A stretch of 64,000 nt of DNA, from NCBI RefSeq assembly GCF_018278905.1, contig NZ_CP046600.1:5084001-5148000 (forward strand). Reading direction: 5' to 3'. Below are positions 1 through 10,436 of the stretch, piece after piece. The notes beneath the pieces were generated by a model that searched no databases, was not told where the DNA came from, and saw nothing but the letters and a program-made list of their open reading frames with translations. A program made the position numbers and the translations under genes. Every line of letters starts with the position of its first letter. Position 1 is the stretch's first letter. The DNA comes from Mycobacterium spongiae. Its GTDB lineage: Bacteria > Actinomycetota > Actinomycetes > Mycobacteriales > Mycobacteriaceae.

Positions 1-1044
1 GCGCGGGCTAGCGCCGTCTCGCCCGACGACGTCAGCGACATCCTGTTCACCTCCGGCACCACGGGCCGAAGCAAGGGCGTGATGTGCGCACACCGGCAAT
101 CGTTGTCGGCGTCGGCTTCGTGGGCCGCCAACGGCAAGATCACGAGCGCCGACCGCTACCTGTGCATCAACCCGTTCTTTCACAATTTCGGCTACAAGGC
201 TGGAATCTTGGCTTGCCTACAGACCGGCGCGACGCTGATCCCACACCCGACATTCGACCCACTGCAAACGCTGCGAACGATCGAGGAACAGCGCATCACC
301 GTGTTGCCGGGTCCGCCCACGATTTACCAGAGCTTGCTCGATCACCCGGCTAGGCCGGAATACGACCTGAGCTCGCTGCGGTTCGCGGTGACCGGTGCGG
401 CCACCGTGCCGGTCGTGTTGGTGGAGCGCATGCAGTCCGAACTCGACATCGACATGGTGCTCACCGCCTACGGCCTGACCGAGGCCAACGGGATGGGGAC
501 GATGTGCCGCCCCGACGACGACGCGGTGACGGTTGCCACCACCTGCGGACGACCTTTCGCGGATTTTGAGTTGCGCATCGCCGAGTCTGGCGAAGTCTTG
601 CTGCGCGGGCCCAACGTGATGCTCGGTTATCTTGACGACCCCGAAGCGACCGCCGCGACGATTGACGCCCATGGCTGGCTGCACACCGGCGATATCGGTA
701 CCGTCGACGACGCTGGCAACTTGCGAATCACCGACCGACTCAAGGACATGTACATCTGTGGAGGTTTCAACGTTTATCCCGCCGAAGTTGAGCAAGTGTT
801 GACGCGAATCGACGGCGTGGCCGACGCGGCGGTGATTGGCGTTCCCGACCATCGGCTCGGCGAGGTCGGTCGCGCCTACGTGGTTGCTCGACCGGATTCG
901 GACATCGACGAACGCGCGGTGATCGCCTATACGCGTGAACATTTAGCGAACTTCAAGGCACCGCGTTCGGTGCGGTTCGTCGACGCATTGCCGCGGAATG
1001 CCGGCGGCAAAGTAGTCAAATCACAACTGCGAGAGCTGGCCTGA
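1..1044 (+). CDS. fadD3: FadD3, HIP-CoA ligase (5' end outside window)
   Basis: This acyl-CoA synthetase activates the steroid CD-ring propionate HIP with ATP and CoA, which opens the final stage of cholesterol breakdown. The frame is open from the first base, so the N-terminus lies upstream of the window. About 347 residues are visible against roughly 500 in the family. The AMP-binding signature TSGTTGRSKG lies near the left edge, the hinge region reads DRLKDMYICGG, and the C-terminal catalytic lysine sits in GGKVVKSQL. fadE31 starts on the base after the stop codon, so the genes are co-transcribed. The assignment to FadD3 rather than another FadD rests on its place before fadE31-33 and aspB. 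Confidence 0.93.
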   Translation, partial: ARASAVSPDDVSDILFTSGTTGRSKGVMCAHRQSLSASASWAANGKITSADRYLCINPFFHNFGYKAGILACLQTGATLIPHPTFDPLQTLRTIEEQRITVLPGPPTIYQSLLDHPARPEYDLSSLRFAVTGAATVPVVLVERMQSELDIDMVLTAYGLTEANGMGTMCRPDDDAVTVATTCGRPFADFELRIAESGEVLLRGPNVMLGYLDDPEATAATIDAHGWLHTGDIGTVDDAGNLRITDRLKDMYICGGFNVYPAEVEQVLTRIDGVADAAVIGVPDHRLGEVGRAYVVARPDSDIDERAVIAYTREHLANFKAPRSVRFVDALPRNAGGKVVKSQLRELA

Positions 1045-2190
1045 ATGGATCTGAATTTCGACGAAGAGACCCTGGCGTTCCAAGCCGAGGTACGAGAGTT
1101 TCTTTCGGTCAACCGAGACTCGATCCCGGTGAAGTCCTATGACAACGCGGAAGGGTTTGCACAACATAGACATTGGGACAGGGTTCTGTTCGATGCCGGC
1201 CTGTCGGTGATCACCTGGCCGGAGAAGTACGGCGGCCGCGACGCGCCACTACTGCATTGGGTGGTGTTCGAGGAGGAATACTTTCGCGCCGGCGCGCCGG
1301 GTCGCGCCAGCGCCAACGGTACTTCGATGCTGGCGCCGACACTGTTCTCACACGGCACCGAAGAGCAGCTGGACCGGCTGCTGGTCAAGATGGCTAGCGG
1401 CGAACAGATCTGGGCTCAGGCCTGGTCAGAACCCGAAGCCGGCAGCGACCTTGCGTCGCTACGATCCACCGCCACGCAGACGGACGGTGGTTGGCTGCTC
1501 AACGGCCAGAAGATTTGGAGTTCGCGCGCACCGTTCGCCGACATGGGATTCGGGCTTTTTCGATCCGACCCTGCAGCCGAACGACATCGCGGGCTGACGT
1601 ACTTCATGTTCGACCTGAGTGCCGAGGGAATCACGGTGCGGCCGATCGCTCAATTGGGCGGCGACACCGGCTTCGGCGAGATCTTCCTCGACAACGTCTT
1701 CGTGCCGGACGTGGACGTCATCGGCGCCCCCAACGACGGGTGGCGTGCGGCCATGAGTACATCGAGCAACGAACGCGGTATGTCGCTGCGCAGCCCGGCA
1801 CGCTTCCTCGCGGCCGCAGAGCGACTGGTTGCGCTATGGAAAGACAACGGCTCTGCACCGGAATTCGCCAACCGGGTGGCCAGCGCGTGGATCAAGGCGC
1901 AGGCCTACCGACTGCAGACGTTCGGCACCGTAACGAGGCTAGCCGCGGGCGGCGAGCTGGGCGCGGAATCGTCAGTGACCAAGGTGTTCTGGTCCGACCT
2001 GGACGTGGAGATCCACCAGACGGCACTCGACATCCGCGGCGCCGATGCAGAATTGGCCGGCCCCTGGACCGATGGCTTGCTGTTCGCCCTGGGCGGCCCG
2101 ATCTACGCCGGGACCAACGAAATCCAGCGCAACATCATTTCGGAACGCCTGCTGGGTCTTCCGAAAGAGAAAGCCGGGGGCAAGAAATAG
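1045..2190 (+). CDS. fadE31: FadE31 acyl-CoA dehydrogenase (alpha-type subunit)
   Basis: A 381-residue flavin-dependent acyl-CoA dehydrogenase of the steroid-specific subfamily. These enzymes are alpha2beta2 heterotetramers usually encoded by adjacent genes, and FadE31 pairs with FadE32. Visible family marks are the substrate/FAD loop AQAWSEPEAGSDLASLR near residue 130 and the C-terminal YAGTNEIQRNIISERLLGL. The ATG directly follows the fadD3 stop, and the stop overlaps the fadE32 GTG by one base. The exact HIP-derived intermediate it oxidises cannot be read from sequence. Confidence 0.93.
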   Translation: MDLNFDEETLAFQAEVREFLSVNRDSIPVKSYDNAEGFAQHRHWDRVLFDAGLSVITWPEKYGGRDAPLLHWVVFEEEYFRAGAPGRASANGTSMLAPTLFSHGTEEQLDRLLVKMASGEQIWAQAWSEPEAGSDLASLRSTATQTDGGWLLNGQKIWSSRAPFADMGFGLFRSDPAAERHRGLTYFMFDLSAEGITVRPIAQLGGDTGFGEIFLDNVFVPDVDVIGAPNDGWRAAMSTSSNERGMSLRSPARFLAAAERLVALWKDNGSAPEFANRVASAWIKAQAYRLQTFGTVTRLAAGGELGAESSVTKVFWSDLDVEIHQTALDIRGADAELAGPWTDGLLFALGGPIYAGTNEIQRNIISERLLGLPKEKAGGKK

Positions 2191-3143
2191 TGGATTTCGC
2201 ACTAGACGAACAGCAACGGGATTTCGCGGCCAGCATCGATGCGGCGCTGAGCACCGCGGACCTTCCTGGCACGGTCCGCGCGTGGTCGACGCACGATGTC
2301 GAGCCGGGCTGCAAGGTGTGGGAACAGCTGGCCGCCCTTGGCATCACTGCACTGGCCGTGCCCGAGCAATTCGACGGCATAGAAGCGCATCCCGTAGATC
2401 TGGTAGTAGCGCTCGAGCGTCTAGGGCGATGGTGCGTGCCGGGCCCGGTTGCCGAATCCATCGCTGTTGCCCCGGTGTTGTTGGCGCACGACGAGCGGTG
2501 TGGCGAGCTGGCTTCGGGCGAATTGATAGTCACTGTCGCGATGCCGCCGGAGATGCCCCGCGCGGTCGACGCCGACACCGCGGGACTGGTCTTGTTGGCC
2601 GGCGACTTCGGGGTCGCGGAGGGAACTGCCGGCGAGCCCTACGAGTCTGTCGATCCCAGCCGCCGCCTGTACGACGTGACCGCAACCGACGGTACCTGGC
2701 AGGCAGACGTTATGCGCGCCTACGAGTTCGGGGCACTCGCCACGGCCGCACAACTGATCGGTGCCGCCGAGGCGCTGCTGAACACGACCGTCGACTACGC
2801 CAAGCAACGCACCCAGTTCGGTCGGGTGATCGGTTCCTACCAAGCGATCAAGCACAAACTCGCCGACGCCCATATCGCGATCGAGCTGGCTCGGCCCCTG
2901 GTGTACGGTGCCGCATTGGCGATAGCCGAGAACTCGGGCGCGTGCGGCCGAGACGTCAGCGCCGCCAAAATAGCGGCGTCCGAGGCGGGCCTGCTGGCGG
3001 CGCGGTCCGCGTTGCAGATACACGGTGCCATCGGTTTCACCGAAGAGCATGACCTGTCACTCTGGCTGCTGCGAGTGCAGGCCTTGCGCGCGGCCTGGGG
3101 TGATCCAATGTTGCACCGGCGGCGCGTGCTCGAGGCGCTGTGA
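2190..3143 (+). CDS. fadE32: FadE32 acyl-CoA dehydrogenase (beta-type subunit)
   Basis: A 317-residue acyl-CoA dehydrogenase-like subunit, shorter than FadE31 as beta-type partners of heterotetrameric steroid dehydrogenases are. The GTG start overlaps the last base of the fadE31 stop and gives the expected opening VDFALDEQQRDF. Family blocks include DYAKQRTQFGRVIGSYQAIKH near residue 200 and a C-terminal helix with HGAIGFTEEHDLSLW. Longer upstream ORFs in this frame run through fadE31 and are not used. A tandem MIRU repeat begins right after the stop. Confidence 0.92.
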   Translation: MDFALDEQQRDFAASIDAALSTADLPGTVRAWSTHDVEPGCKVWEQLAALGITALAVPEQFDGIEAHPVDLVVALERLGRWCVPGPVAESIAVAPVLLAHDERCGELASGELIVTVAMPPEMPRAVDADTAGLVLLAGDFGVAEGTAGEPYESVDPSRRLYDVTATDGTWQADVMRAYEFGALATAAQLIGAAEALLNTTVDYAKQRTQFGRVIGSYQAIKHKLADAHIAIELARPLVYGAALAIAENSGACGRDVSAAKIAASEAGLLAARSALQIHGAIGFTEEHDLSLWLLRVQALRAAWGDPMLHRRRVLEAL

Positions 3144-3295
3144 CCCGCCGGCGACGATGCAGAGCGCAGCGATGAGGAGGAGCGGCGCCAATGACACCCG
3201 CCGGCGACGATGCAGAGCGCAGCGATGAGGAGGAGCGGCGTTTATGACCCCGCCGGCGACGATGCAGAGCGCAGCGATGAGGAGGAGCGGCGTAT
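3144..3295 (+). repeat. MIRU-type tandem repeat, three copies between fadE32 and fadE33
   Basis: Three near-identical 41-bp cores begin at 3147, 3200 and 3252, giving periods of 53 and 52 bp with variable linkers. The core (GACGATGCAGAGCGCAGCGA followed by TGAGGAGGAGCGGCG) matches the mycobacterial interspersed repetitive unit family as I know it. Each copy ends in a strong purine-rich ribosome-binding sequence followed by an ATGA, so the last copy supplies the Shine-Dalgarno of fadE33. An 18-codon ORF (3191-3247) runs across the second copy and ends four bases into the next ATGA. This is the usual MIRU arrangement of overlapping stop and start codons inside an operon. Confidence 0.92.
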
Positions 3296-4252
3296 ATGAC
3301 TGACGAACGCGAGATGCTGCGGCAAACCGTTGCTGCCCTTGTCACCAAGCACGCCAACCCAGCGGCAGTCCGAACGGCGATCGAGTCCGAGCGAGGCTAC
3401 GATGAGGCGCTCTGGCAGTTGCTGTGTGAGCAAGTCGGTGCCGCCGCATTGGTGATACCCGAAGAACTGGGCGGCGCAGGCGGCCAACTTGCCGACGCCG
3501 CAATAGTCCTCCAAGAGCTGGGCCGGGCGCTGGTGCCCTCACCGCTGCTGGGCACGACGTTGGCGGAGCTCGCCTTGCTGGCCGCACCCGAGCCGGACAC
3601 CGAGGCACTCGAAGCGCTCGCCGAGGGACGCGCGATCGGCGCGCTGGTGCTTGACCCCAGTTACGTGGTCAACGGAGATACCGCCGAGATCGTCGTCGCC
3701 GCCCACGACGGTGTGCTGACAAGGTGGACCCGCTTCACCTCCGAGCCCGTGGCCACCATGGACCCCACCCGCCGGCTGGCGCGGGTAACCGCGGAGGAAA
3801 CCATCGCCGCCGGCACCGACCCCGGCATCGCTGACGCCGCGGCCATCCTGCTGGCGGCCGAGCAGATCGGCGCCGCCGAGCGCTGCCTGGAACTGACTGT
3901 CGACTACGCCAAGAGCCGGATCCAATTCGGACGACCGATCGGCAGCTTCCAGGCGCTCAAGCACCGGATGGCCGACCTGCACGTCACGATCGCCGCGGCA
4001 CGCGCCGTCGTGGCCGACGCGTGTAAGGACCCGACACCGACGAATGCCGCCACGGCACGGCTCGCGGCTACCGAGGCCCTCAGCGCCGCCGCGGCCGAGG
4101 GGATTCAGTTGCACGGTGGCATTGCGATCACCTGGGAACACGACATGCACCTGTACTTCAAACGAGCCCATGGCAGTGCGCATCTGCTGAGCGAACCGCG
4201 AGAACTGCTGCGAACATTGGAGTCCCACGTGCTAGGTGCCGGATCACCGTGA
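3296..4252 (+). CDS. fadE33: FadE33/IpdE2 acyl-CoA dehydrogenase beta subunit
   Basis: A 318-residue acyl-CoA dehydrogenase-like protein. In mycobacteria FadE33 (IpdE2) pairs with FadE30 (IpdE1, encoded outside this window) and dehydrogenates 5-OH-HIP-CoA in cholesterol ring C/D degradation. Visible motifs are DYAKSRIQFGRPIGSFQALKH near residue 200 and LHGGIAITWEHDMHLYFKRA near 265. The ATG at 3296 follows the GAGGAGG of the last MIRU copy. The stop overlaps the GTG of the next gene by four bases. It resembles FadE32 strongly, so the order within the operon decides the name. Confidence 0.92.
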   Translation: MTDEREMLRQTVAALVTKHANPAAVRTAIESERGYDEALWQLLCEQVGAAALVIPEELGGAGGQLADAAIVLQELGRALVPSPLLGTTLAELALLAAPEPDTEALEALAEGRAIGALVLDPSYVVNGDTAEIVVAAHDGVLTRWTRFTSEPVATMDPTRRLARVTAEETIAAGTDPGIADAAAILLAAEQIGAAERCLELTVDYAKSRIQFGRPIGSFQALKHRMADLHVTIAAARAVVADACKDPTPTNAATARLAATEALSAAAAEGIQLHGGIAITWEHDMHLYFKRAHGSAHLLSEPRELLRTLESHVLGAGSP

Positions 4253-5415
4253 ACGATCGGGTGGCGCTGCGCGCCGGCATCCCGCCGTTCCATGTGATGG
4301 ATGTCTGGCTGGCGGCCGCCGAGCGCCAGCGCAGCCACGGCGATCTGGTCAACCTTTCCGCGGGCCAACCCAGCGTGGGCGCACCCGAGCCGGTCCGCGC
4401 CGCCGCCGTCGCCGCGCTGCGCGACAACCAGCTGGGTTACACTGTGGCACTCGGTATCCCAGAACTCCGCGCTGCGATCGCGACCGACTATCAACGCCAG
4501 CACGGTCTCACCGTCGAACCGGACGCAGTCGTGGTCACCACCGGTTCGTCGGGTGGCTTTCTGCTGGCATTTCTGGCGTGCTTCGACGTGGGCGACCGTG
4601 TAGCACTGGCCAGCCCCGGCTACCCGTGCTATCGGAACATCTTGTCGGCGTTGGGATGCGAAGTGGTCGATATCCAATGCGGCCCGGACACCAGGTTTCA
4701 ACCCACCGCGCAGATGCTGGCCGCGCTCGATCCCCCGGTGCAAGGCGTCGTCGTCGCCAGCCCGGCCAATCCCACCGGAACCGTCATACCGCCGGCAGAG
4801 CTCACGGCGATCGCGTCGTGGTGCGAAGACTCCGGGGTGCGGTTGATCAGCGATGAGGTCTACCACGGGCTCGTCTACCAGGGGGCGCCACAAACCAGCT
4901 GCGCCTGGCAGACTTCACGAAATGCCTTGGTGGTCAACAGCTTTTCCAAGTACTACGCGATGACCGGCTGGCGGCTGGGCTGGCTGCTGGTGCCGCCTGA
5001 GCTGCGGCGCGCCGTGGACTGCCTGACCGGTAATTTCACCATCTGCCCGCCGGTCCTGGCGCAAATCGCGGCGGTGTCGGCGTTCACGCCCGAGGCCACC
5101 GCCGAAGCCGACAACAACCTGGACCACTACGCGATCAACCGATCGCTGCTGCTCGACGGTCTGCGGAGCATCGGCATCGCCCGGCTGGCACCCACCGATG
5201 GCGCATTCTACGTCTACGCCGATGTCTCGGACTTCACAAACGATTCGCTGGCCTTCTGCTCGAAGTTGCTGGCCGACACCGGAGTTGCGATTGCACCTGG
5301 GATCGACTTCGACACCGTGCGCGGCAGTTCTTTTGTGCGTCTGTCGTTCGCCGGGCCGACGAGCGACATCGAGGAGGCGGTGCGGCGAATCGGATCTTGG
5401 CTACTGGCTCAGTAG
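4249..5415 (+). CDS. aspB: AspB-like class I/II aminotransferase
   Basis: A 388-residue pyridoxal-phosphate aminotransferase equivalent to Rv3565. The PLP-binding lysine lies in NSFSKYYAMTGWRLGW, the phosphate and ring contacts in TTGSSGGFLLAF and SPANPTGTVIP, and the conserved arginine region near the C-terminus is FVRLSFAG. It starts on a GTG overlapping the fadE33 stop, so it is the last gene of the HIP operon. It is annotated as an aspartate aminotransferase, but the substrate is not evident from the sequence. Its last 15 bases overlap the convergent nat gene. Confidence 0.88.
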   Translation: MNDRVALRAGIPPFHVMDVWLAAAERQRSHGDLVNLSAGQPSVGAPEPVRAAAVAALRDNQLGYTVALGIPELRAAIATDYQRQHGLTVEPDAVVVTTGSSGGFLLAFLACFDVGDRVALASPGYPCYRNILSALGCEVVDIQCGPDTRFQPTAQMLAALDPPVQGVVVASPANPTGTVIPPAELTAIASWCEDSGVRLISDEVYHGLVYQGAPQTSCAWQTSRNALVVNSFSKYYAMTGWRLGWLLVPPELRRAVDCLTGNFTICPPVLAQIAAVSAFTPEATAEADNNLDHYAINRSLLLDGLRSIGIARLAPTDGAFYVYADVSDFTNDSLAFCSKLLADTGVAIAPGIDFDTVRGSSFVRLSFAGPTSDIEEAVRRIGSWLLAQ

Positions 5416-6231
5416 CTGGTCAATGCGCGCTTCGAGCGCGCTGCGCTCGCCGACATCGGCCACGTTGATCCCGAATCGCTCACCCAAAGTATCGACCACC
5501 GCGGCCGCGTCGCCCAGAAGGATCTTCTCGGTCCCGTCGGCGCGATGGATGGCCAGAGTGCGGCCAGCCAGGTTGCACCGCGCCTCGCCAGCGAACCCTG
5601 CAACCGTCAGGCCCGTCACAAAAAGAGAGGAGGGGTGTGTTGAGGCGAACCAGCTGCCCACCTGCAGATCGATGTGCGGCCGAGTTTGCACGGTGAACTG
5701 GTAGAGCGCCTGCCACTCGTCGCGGACCAGTGCGTGCAGCAGCAGTCCGTCGCCGCGGTCGTCGAGGCGATACGGTTCGTGCCTCGTCTGCTGGATGCAG
5801 CCAGTTTGCAAGCGCAGGGGCGACGTAGGCGTCTGGCCCCCGAAGCCCACGTCGACCAGATACGACCTGTGGGCGCCGGGGAAGGTGACCGCCAACGCGG
5901 TGTGCGTCTCGGCGGGCACCGGAGCGTCGGGCGGACGCATCCAGATCACTCGGCCGGCCAATCGGCGCACCCGAAATCCGAGTTCTGACAGCACGTAGCC
6001 CATGAGCCCGTTGTGCTCGTAGCAGTAGCCGCCGCGGCGCCGGTGAACCAGCTTGTCGGTCAGTGCCTCCGGACTCAGGTTGTCGATGGGCACCCCCATG
6101 AACGGATCCAGGTTTTCGAAGGGAATGGCACGGGTGTGGGCGGTCACCAGGTCCTGCAGGACACCGAAGGTCGGCTCGGTATCACCGTGGTAGTTGACGC
6201 GGTCAAAGTATGCGGGCAGATCCAGTGCCAT
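5401..6231 (-). CDS. nat: Arylamine N-acetyltransferase (Nat)
   Basis: A 276-residue N-acetyltransferase that transfers acetyl or propionyl groups from CoA. It is linked to cholesterol catabolism, probably by handling propionyl-CoA. The Cys-His-Asp triad falls at the family positions: Cys70 in RRGGYCYEHNG, His110 in AETHTALAV and Asp127 in YLVDVGFGG. I chose the ATG at 6231 because the protein then opens MALDLPAYFDR, as in M. tuberculosis; a start eight codons upstream is possible. The C-terminus is about seven residues shorter than the M. tuberculosis protein and overlaps aspB. A PE_PGRS gene separates it from hsaB, so it may need its own promoter here. Confidence 0.95.
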   Translation of the reverse strand: MALDLPAYFDRVNYHGDTEPTFGVLQDLVTAHTRAIPFENLDPFMGVPIDNLSPEALTDKLVHRRRGGYCYEHNGLMGYVLSELGFRVRRLAGRVIWMRPPDAPVPAETHTALAVTFPGAHRSYLVDVGFGGQTPTSPLRLQTGCIQQTRHEPYRLDDRGDGLLLHALVRDEWQALYQFTVQTRPHIDLQVGSWFASTHPSSLFVTGLTVAGFAGEARCNLAGRTLAIHRADGTEKILLGDAAAVVDTLGERFGINVADVGERSALEARIDQLLSQ

Positions 6232-6264
6232 ACGGACATTGTGACCCGGCCGCACCGCGGCGGC

Positions 6265-7875
6265 TCAGGTGCCGTTGCTTCCCGCGAACCCGATGAACCC
6301 GCCGGCTCCGCCGGATCCGCCGTCGCCATTGGTGGCACCGGTGCCACCATCGCCGCCATCGCCGCCGTTGCCGATGACCTGGGCGGCGCCGCCGTTGCCG
6401 CCGTCCCCACCGGTGCCAGAGGTGGAGTCGCCGCCGTTGCCGCCGTTGCCGCCGAACCCGATCAGTGCTCCGGCGGCGCCACCGGCCCCGCCCGCACCAC
6501 CCGTACCCGTCTCGGCGGCCCCGCCGTTGCCCCCCGCACCGCCGAAGCCGAGCAAGATTCCGCCGCCGCCGCCGGCCCCGCCAGCACCACCGGCTTCGCC
6601 ATCGGTTCCCGCCCCGCCAACCCCGCCGTTGCCGCCGCTGCCGATCACGATGGACCTGCCGCCGGCGCCACCCGCGCCGCCCTGTTCGCCGCTGGCGTCG
6701 CCGGCGCCACCCGCACCGCCGTGGCCGCCGAAGCCGAACAACGCACCGCCACCGTCACCGCCACGCGCGTCGCCCGACAAGACTCCGGCCCCGCCAGCGC
6801 CACCATCGCCGCCAACGCCGAACAACGCGAACCCGCCGCTGCCGCCGATAACCCCGGCGGCGCCGCCGTTGCCGCCTTCACCGAATATCGCGAATCCACC
6901 GCTGCCGCCGATAGCGTCGCCGTAGCCGCCAGCACCACCGTTGCCGAAGAGCAGCCCGGCAAAGCCGCCGTCACCGCCGATGCCACCGTCGCCACCGCGG
7001 CCGCCAGCGCCGCCATCGCCGGCTATCAACGCGCCACGGCCGCCGGCACCGCCGAAGCCTCCGTCTCCACCGGTACCGCCGCTACCACCGGCCCCGGCGT
7101 GGCCTATCAGACCCGCATTGCCACCAGCGCCGCCGTCGCCGTTGAAGACGCCATCGGAGTCGCCGCCAGCACCGCCGGCCCCGGCGTTACCGAACAGCCA
7201 CGAGTTGCCACCGGCACCTCCGGTGCCGCCGACATCGCCCGCAGAGCTAGCACCCGAACCGCCAACGCCGCCAACCCCGCCGTGACCGAACAGCCACCCA
7301 CCATGGCCTCCGGCGCCGCCGTTTCCGCCGAGTCCCACAAGGCCGTCGACCCCGTCCCCGCCACTGCCGCCGGCCCCGCCGTTGCCGAACAGGCCCGCGT
7401 CCCCGCCGTTTCCGCCAGGCACGCCGGGGCTCAGGCTGTCCCCACCGTTGCCACCACTACCGAACAGGATCCCACCATCGCCGCCATCCGTCCCCACTGC
7501 GCCGGTAATCCCGTCTGCGCCATCGCCGATCAGCGGCCGGCCCAGCAGCAGCTGAGTGGGCGCGTTGATCACGTCGAGCAGGATCTGCACGACGCTGGCG
7601 GCCTCGGCGTTGGCATACGACGAGCTACCGGCAGTCAGGGCTTGCACGAATTGTTGGTGAAACGCCGACATCTGGGCACCGACGGCCTGATAAGCCTGCG
7701 CGTGCGAAGCAAATAGCGTGGCGATGGCTTCCGATACCTCGTCGGCAGCGGCCGCCGGCAGGGCGATTGTCTGGGCAGCCGCGGCGGCGTTGGCCTCGGC
7801 AAGAGTGGACCCGATTCCTGCCAAATCGGCGGCCGTAGCCAGCATTTCCTGCGGGCCTGCGATCACAAACGACAT
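6265..7875 (-). CDS. PE_PGRS family protein
   Basis: A 536-residue PE_PGRS protein. The PE domain (residues 1 to about 95) starts [20 protein letters not shown] and is followed by the usual linker with [11 protein letters not shown]. The rest is Gly-Gly-Ala/Asn-Gly repeat ending in [10 protein letters not shown]. Such proteins are secreted or surface-exposed through type VII secretion; the specific role is unknown. It is in the same direction as hsaB and nat and sits between them, where M. tuberculosis has no gene. The 143-bp gap before it may hold its promoter. Large ORFs on the opposite strand are artefacts of the repetitive GC-rich sequence. Confidence 0.95.
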   Translation of the reverse strand: MSFVIAGPQEMLATAADLAGIGSTLAEANAAAAAQTIALPAAAADEVSEAIATLFASHAQAYQAVGAQMSAFHQQFVQALTAGSSSYANAEAASVVQILLDVINAPTQLLLGRPLIGDGADGITGAVGTDGGDGGILFGSGGNGGDSLSPGVPGGNGGDAGLFGNGGAGGSGGDGVDGLVGLGGNGGAGGHGGWLFGHGGVGGVGGSGASSAGDVGGTGGAGGNSWLFGNAGAGGAGGDSDGVFNGDGGAGGNAGLIGHAGAGGSGGTGGDGGFGGAGGRGALIAGDGGAGGRGGDGGIGGDGGFAGLLFGNGGAGGYGDAIGGSGGFAIFGEGGNGGAAGVIGGSGGFALFGVGGDGGAGGAGVLSGDARGGDGGGALFGFGGHGGAGGAGDASGEQGGAGGAGGRSIVIGSGGNGGVGGAGTDGEAGGAGGAGGGGGILLGFGGAGGNGGAAETGTGGAGGAGGAAGALIGFGGNGGNGGDSTSGTGGDGGNGGAAQVIGNGGDGGDGGTGATNGDGGSGGAGGFIGFAGSNGT

Positions 7876-8018
7876 ACTGCACCTCTCCCGGTCAGCGCAT
7901 CCTTGCCCTTGCCCGACAACCGTGGACTAGGCAGGACCTGATCGTATCCCGATGGAGGTCAGCATCGGGGGCAATTGCGGCGCCCGCCCGCGCCGGGCGG
8001 TGTGCAGCCCGGGAACGA

Positions 8019-8582
8019 TCAGAGCCAGGTGTCGCGGGTGGTGGTCGTGAGAAAGGCTTCCAAGTCATCGCGCCAGTGCGCTGGCGTGGTCTTATCCGGC
8101 TCGATGCCGGTGTAGTCGCCACGATAGAACAGCAGCGGCCGCGGCTTGACCTTGGGAACCTCCGACAGCGATTGAACCGCACCGAAAACCACGAAGTGAT
8201 CTCCGCCGTCATGCACAGAAGCCACCGTACAGTCGATATACGCTAGCGATCCGGAGATGATCGGCGAACCGAGTTGCGAAGGACGCCAATCGATCCCCGC
8301 GAACTTGTCGGGCTCCTTCGAGCCGAATCGCGCCGAGACGTCCTTTTGCTTTTCCGTGAGCACGTTGACGCAAAACCGGCCGCTGGCCTCGATGGCCTTC
8401 CAAGACCGCGACATTTTCGTCGGACAGAACAGCACGAGCGGTGGGTCCAAGGACAGCGCGGCGAACGACTGGCAGGCAAAGCCCACCGGCACGCCCTCGT
8501 GCTCGGTGGTGATAATGGTGATTCCGGTGCAGAACTGACCCAGCACCTGCCGGAAGACCCGCGGATCGATCTGCGCCGTCAT
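8019..8582 (-). CDS. hsaB: HsaB, flavin reductase of 3-HSA hydroxylase
   Basis: A 187-residue NADH:FMN reductase that supplies reduced flavin to the oxygenase HsaA. Together they hydroxylate 3-HSA to a catechol in cholesterol ring degradation. Family marks are FCTGITIITTEHEGVPVGFA near residue 20 and GDHFVVFGAV near 140. The ATG at 8582 gives the known start MTAQIDPRVFRQVLGQF; upstream extension would translate the tandem repeat before the gene. The ribosome-binding sequence is weak and lies at the edge of that repeat. Confidence 0.95.
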   Translation of the reverse strand: MTAQIDPRVFRQVLGQFCTGITIITTEHEGVPVGFACQSFAALSLDPPLVLFCPTKMSRSWKAIEASGRFCVNVLTEKQKDVSARFGSKEPDKFAGIDWRPSQLGSPIISGSLAYIDCTVASVHDGGDHFVVFGAVQSLSEVPKVKPRPLLFYRGDYTGIEPDKTTPAHWRDDLEAFLTTTTRDTWL

Positions 8583-8588
8583 TATTTG

Positions 8589-8628
8589 TCTCGGGGTTGG
8601 TCTCTGGGTTGGTCTCGGGATTGGTCTC
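8589..8628. repeat. 12-bp tandem repeat between hsaC and hsaB
   Basis: Three copies of a 12-bp unit (TCTCGGGGTTGG, TCTCTGGGTTGG, TCTCGGGATTGG) are followed by a partial fourth. They fill most of the 49-bp spacer and reach within seven bases of the hsaB start codon, so copy number would change the spacing of the hsaB translation-initiation region. Confidence 0.9.
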
Positions 8629-8631
8629 AGG

Positions 8632-10436
<1,805 letters not shown>

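Noticed and set aside
3144..3295. CRISPR-like array
   Set aside because: Repeats are directly adjacent with short non-unique linkers, are MIRU-type and have no cas genes nearby.
6013..7716. 567-codon open frame on the plus strand opposite the PE_PGRS gene
   Set aside because: The Gly-rich GGC/GCC repeat leaves several frames open on both strands. The minus-strand frame has a PE domain and GRPLIG linker; this one has no family features.
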